Below are positions 62,296 to 64,000 of a stretch of DNA of 64,000 bases, piece by piece (within the stretch, counting starts at the first letter, position 1; each line of letters opens with the position of its first letter). A program made the translations under genes and the position numbers. Source of the stretch: Acanthosepion lycidas (lineage: Eukaryota > Mollusca > Cephalopoda > Sepiida > Sepiidae); assembly GCA_963932145.1 (NCBI GenBank), contig OZ010574.1, positions 85,347,140 to 85,411,139 on the forward strand, given 5' to 3'. Below the pieces are notes generated by a model. The model was not told the DNA's origin. It made no database searches and worked only from the letters and a program-made list of their open reading frames with translations.

Positions 62296-62594
62296 CCCTA
62301 CACACACAGGACACCTATGGAGGTTCGAAATCACTTTGTAAATCACTTTACATGCAGAATCCTTACGAATAATTCTTTAGGTGCCTTTTATAAAAGTCAT
62401 GTCAGTTTTACAAGTTAATTATTATCAGACGGGAAAGTTTTTCAAGCATTTCAATTTTTAAATAAGTTAAACTCCTGACCTGCGCAAGTATTAATTACCC
62501 ATTATTGACCCAGAACTGTACAAAAAAGAGATGAAACAATTACGAACTTACTAATTATCATTTGTACATTAATCTGTTGGTGTCTTTTAAAAAT

Positions 62595-63035
62595 AATTTC
62601 AATCCAAACAAGGCAATAAAGCCGCCAAGACGCAAGAGATTATTGAAAGTGAAAGAATATGAGAAAAAAAACAAAAAACAAAACACTATTATGGATGGCG
62701 AGAGAATAATAAAAAAAAACAGTAATTAAGAAGACAGAAGATAACGATTAATATGTAAAATGATGAGACCTAGCTGCTAATCTAGTACTGCATTTACATA
62801 CGTAAATTCTATGTACCAAAGAGGAAAGCTAATCAGAACAACTGCTAGGAAGCTATTTACATCTAAAGCAAAGGAGAGCTACGTCACGGCGTTGGCAAAG
62901 TGACTGAAGCCGAGAAGTTAGGTCAGGAGCGATAACATTATTTGGATTCTTATCAAGAATCTCTAAATACAGATTAGAAACACCAGACCGGAGGTGAATG
63001 CAATATTCAATGCATAGACAAATGGTAGACTTCCT
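62595..63035 (-). pseudogene. LINE-I 3' end and partial C-terminus
   Basis: TTTCAATCCAAACAAGGCAA, GCCGCCAAGACGCAAGAGAT (3' tail). Then AAATGATGAGACCTAGCTGC and GTCACGGCGTTGGCAAAGTG (RT C-terminal region). Compared with 18835-19320, the ~110 bp C-terminal block between tail and 62755 is missing. Confidence 0.65.
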
Positions 63036-63370
63036 ACATGGATTGTATTTCGTTGTCTGATTGATTGGTATGTTTTTTACGGTTTATCGACCTCTCGTCT
63101 GTTGTTCACGCTTTCAATTGTTGTGTCAGTCAATGAAAGTTATATATACCCTGGTTCAGTGGCTAAAAAGCAGAATCATAAGAATTCACGCAGTTGGTTT
63201 GATAAAGGGTCTGACATGAAATTCCCAGAAATTTACCAAATTCGACAAATACAGAAAGATTATATATGCAGTTCCTGTAGACTCACCACTTGGGTATTGC
63301 GCTGCATCCGGGTGTTTTTACGGTAATTTTTTTTTTTTAGCGATGAAGTTGTTGGTACCACGCCCAATCA
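63036..63370. other. No recognised feature
   Basis: The 74-codon plus frame at 63102-63326 has no assignable domain. Confidence 0.4.
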
Positions 63371-63435
63371 GATTTGAATCTACAGTTGTCCTTCACCTAG
63401 ACTGGTTGTCGGCCAGAGAGAGAGAGAGAGAGAAA
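63371..63435 (-). mobile_element. SINE-K tail scrap with (GA)n
   Basis: TTTGAATCTACAGTTGTCCT, TCACCTAGACTGGTTGTCGG matches the SINE-K tail. A short (GA)n run follows at 63414-63434. Confidence 0.55.
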
Positions 63436-63504
63436 CCTGCACTGTTATTAATTTTTAGATATGGGGGAGAGAAATAACGGGTTAATATATTCCAAATGGT
63501 ACAG

Positions 63505-63645
63505 TGATTTTCCAAGCCTACCTCAGATGTGGCACAAGGCCGAAAGTATGGGGCACCGAGTGAGGATCGAACTCACGACTCAGTCGTAATTGTTCTAGCG
63601 AGACAAGGTTGCTAACCATTACACCACCTCGAGGTGCCCAATATT
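63505..63645 (-). mobile_element. SINE-S, best single copy
   Basis: Minus orientation from 63639: GGGCACCTCGAGG, TGGTGTAATGGTTAGCAACC (A box), TTGTCTCGCTAGAACAA (stem-loop), ACGAC-TGA-GTCGT (extra arm), GTGAGTTCGATCCTCAC (perfect 5 bp T-arm stem, B box), GGTGCCC. The tail is CATACTTTCGGCCTTGTGCC. The GCT triplet in the 7-base loop and the extra arm recall a class II tRNA such as Ser. The D-arm region is not canonical and identical heads recur in tandem elsewhere, so it is a SINE head. Confidence 0.82.
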
Positions 63646-64000
63646 TCAAATGGTATATATGCGAATGCGAACGCAACGGTTTGGGCTGGTTTTTGAGCTC
63701 TGAGCGCCGACCTTATTCTTCTTGCAGGTAACTACTACACTACGCGAATATCCCAAAACATGACGGAAGCTGATACGTGAATGTGAAAATGAAAATAGAT
63801 CCTCTAAATATAGAGAAAAAAATAATATATAATAATAATAAATTAATGTATAATGGATCTGCGTCCAAAGTGTTATGCATCAGTTGCTGATGGCGGTGTT
63901 ATCGTTAGACAGGCACACACAGGAGTGTCCGTCTTGATTGTAATGAATGCATGTAAAAACGCTCTGCTTCTATGTTCCCGTGTTGTTGCTTCCCTTGTAC
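63646..64000. other. No recognised feature to window end
   Basis: Nothing assignable. Confidence 0.4.

Noticed and set aside
63551-63639. Genuine tRNA-Ser gene
   Set aside because: The head has good acceptor-like, T-arm and extra-arm pairing, but the D-arm region is not canonical, extra bases follow the acceptor strand, and the same head recurs with a SINE tail and in tandem.

Overview
This window looks like non-coding, repeat-packed nuclear DNA from an invertebrate animal, most likely a mollusc and probably a cephalopod. That assignment is inference. It rests on very long (TA)n, (TATC)n, (CA)n and (GAA)n microsatellites, on tRNA-derived SINEs carrying the phrase TGTGGCACAAGGCCG (which I associate with squid and octopus repeats), and on a mix of Penelope-like elements, several LINE families and mariner relatives. 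I found no convincing host protein-coding exon, no intact host RNA gene and no CRISPR array. Nearly every open reading frame of more than 60 codons is either low-complexity repeat or decayed transposon.

Labels used below. LINE-I: a jockey/CR1-like LINE with a C-terminal 'FSRTSRLWKSLP' motif and a 3' end containing 'ATCATTTCACCCC'. LINE-II: a LINE with C-terminal 'MWFYRRMLRI' and 3' end 'GGCACATAAAAGAAG'. LINE-III: a LINE whose RT C-terminus ends in a zinc-finger-like motif. PLE: Penelope-like elements, with RT and GIY-YIG pieces. Families A, B, C and E: short repeats, several next to PLE pieces, most carrying a CUGANGA-stem-GAAA core. SINE-K and SINE-S: two tRNA-derived SINEs. SINE-5S: a SINE with a 5S rRNA head fused to a tRNA-like unit. 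R1: a ~230-245 bp tandem unit with strong hairpins. D: a ~400 bp dispersed repeat.

Layout. 0-5 kb: the tail of a fossil LTR-type pol, an R1 pair, a 600 bp TATC array and a 132 bp tandem array. 5-13 kb: LINE-III, PLE and LINE-I scraps with family B and C motifs. 13-24 kb: LINE-I and LINE-II graveyard, a 300 bp GAA tract and SINE-K copies. 24-36 kb: mariner-type MITEs, three SINE-5S copies, SINE-K, an R1 triplet and a hairpin MITE. 36-50 kb: AT-rich DNA, a fold-back cluster at 38.2-38.9 kb, PLE RT fragments and LINE-I copies. 50-55 kb: a nested inverted-repeat composite, LINE-II, a comparatively fresh LINE-III end and a short mariner with both termini. 55-64 kb: SINE-S clusters, a 900 bp polypurine tract, a Tc1/mariner-like transposase fossil, MITEs and LINE-I ends.

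The genes do not work together as a pathway. The useful content is an insertion history: nested elements, MITEs that have moved into older repeats, and microsatellites seeded at repeat edges. The items most worth follow-up are the 5S-tRNA composite SINE, the recurrent hammerhead-like motif at eight or nine loci, the hairpin-rich R1 repeat, and the fold-back structures at 38 kb and 51 kb.
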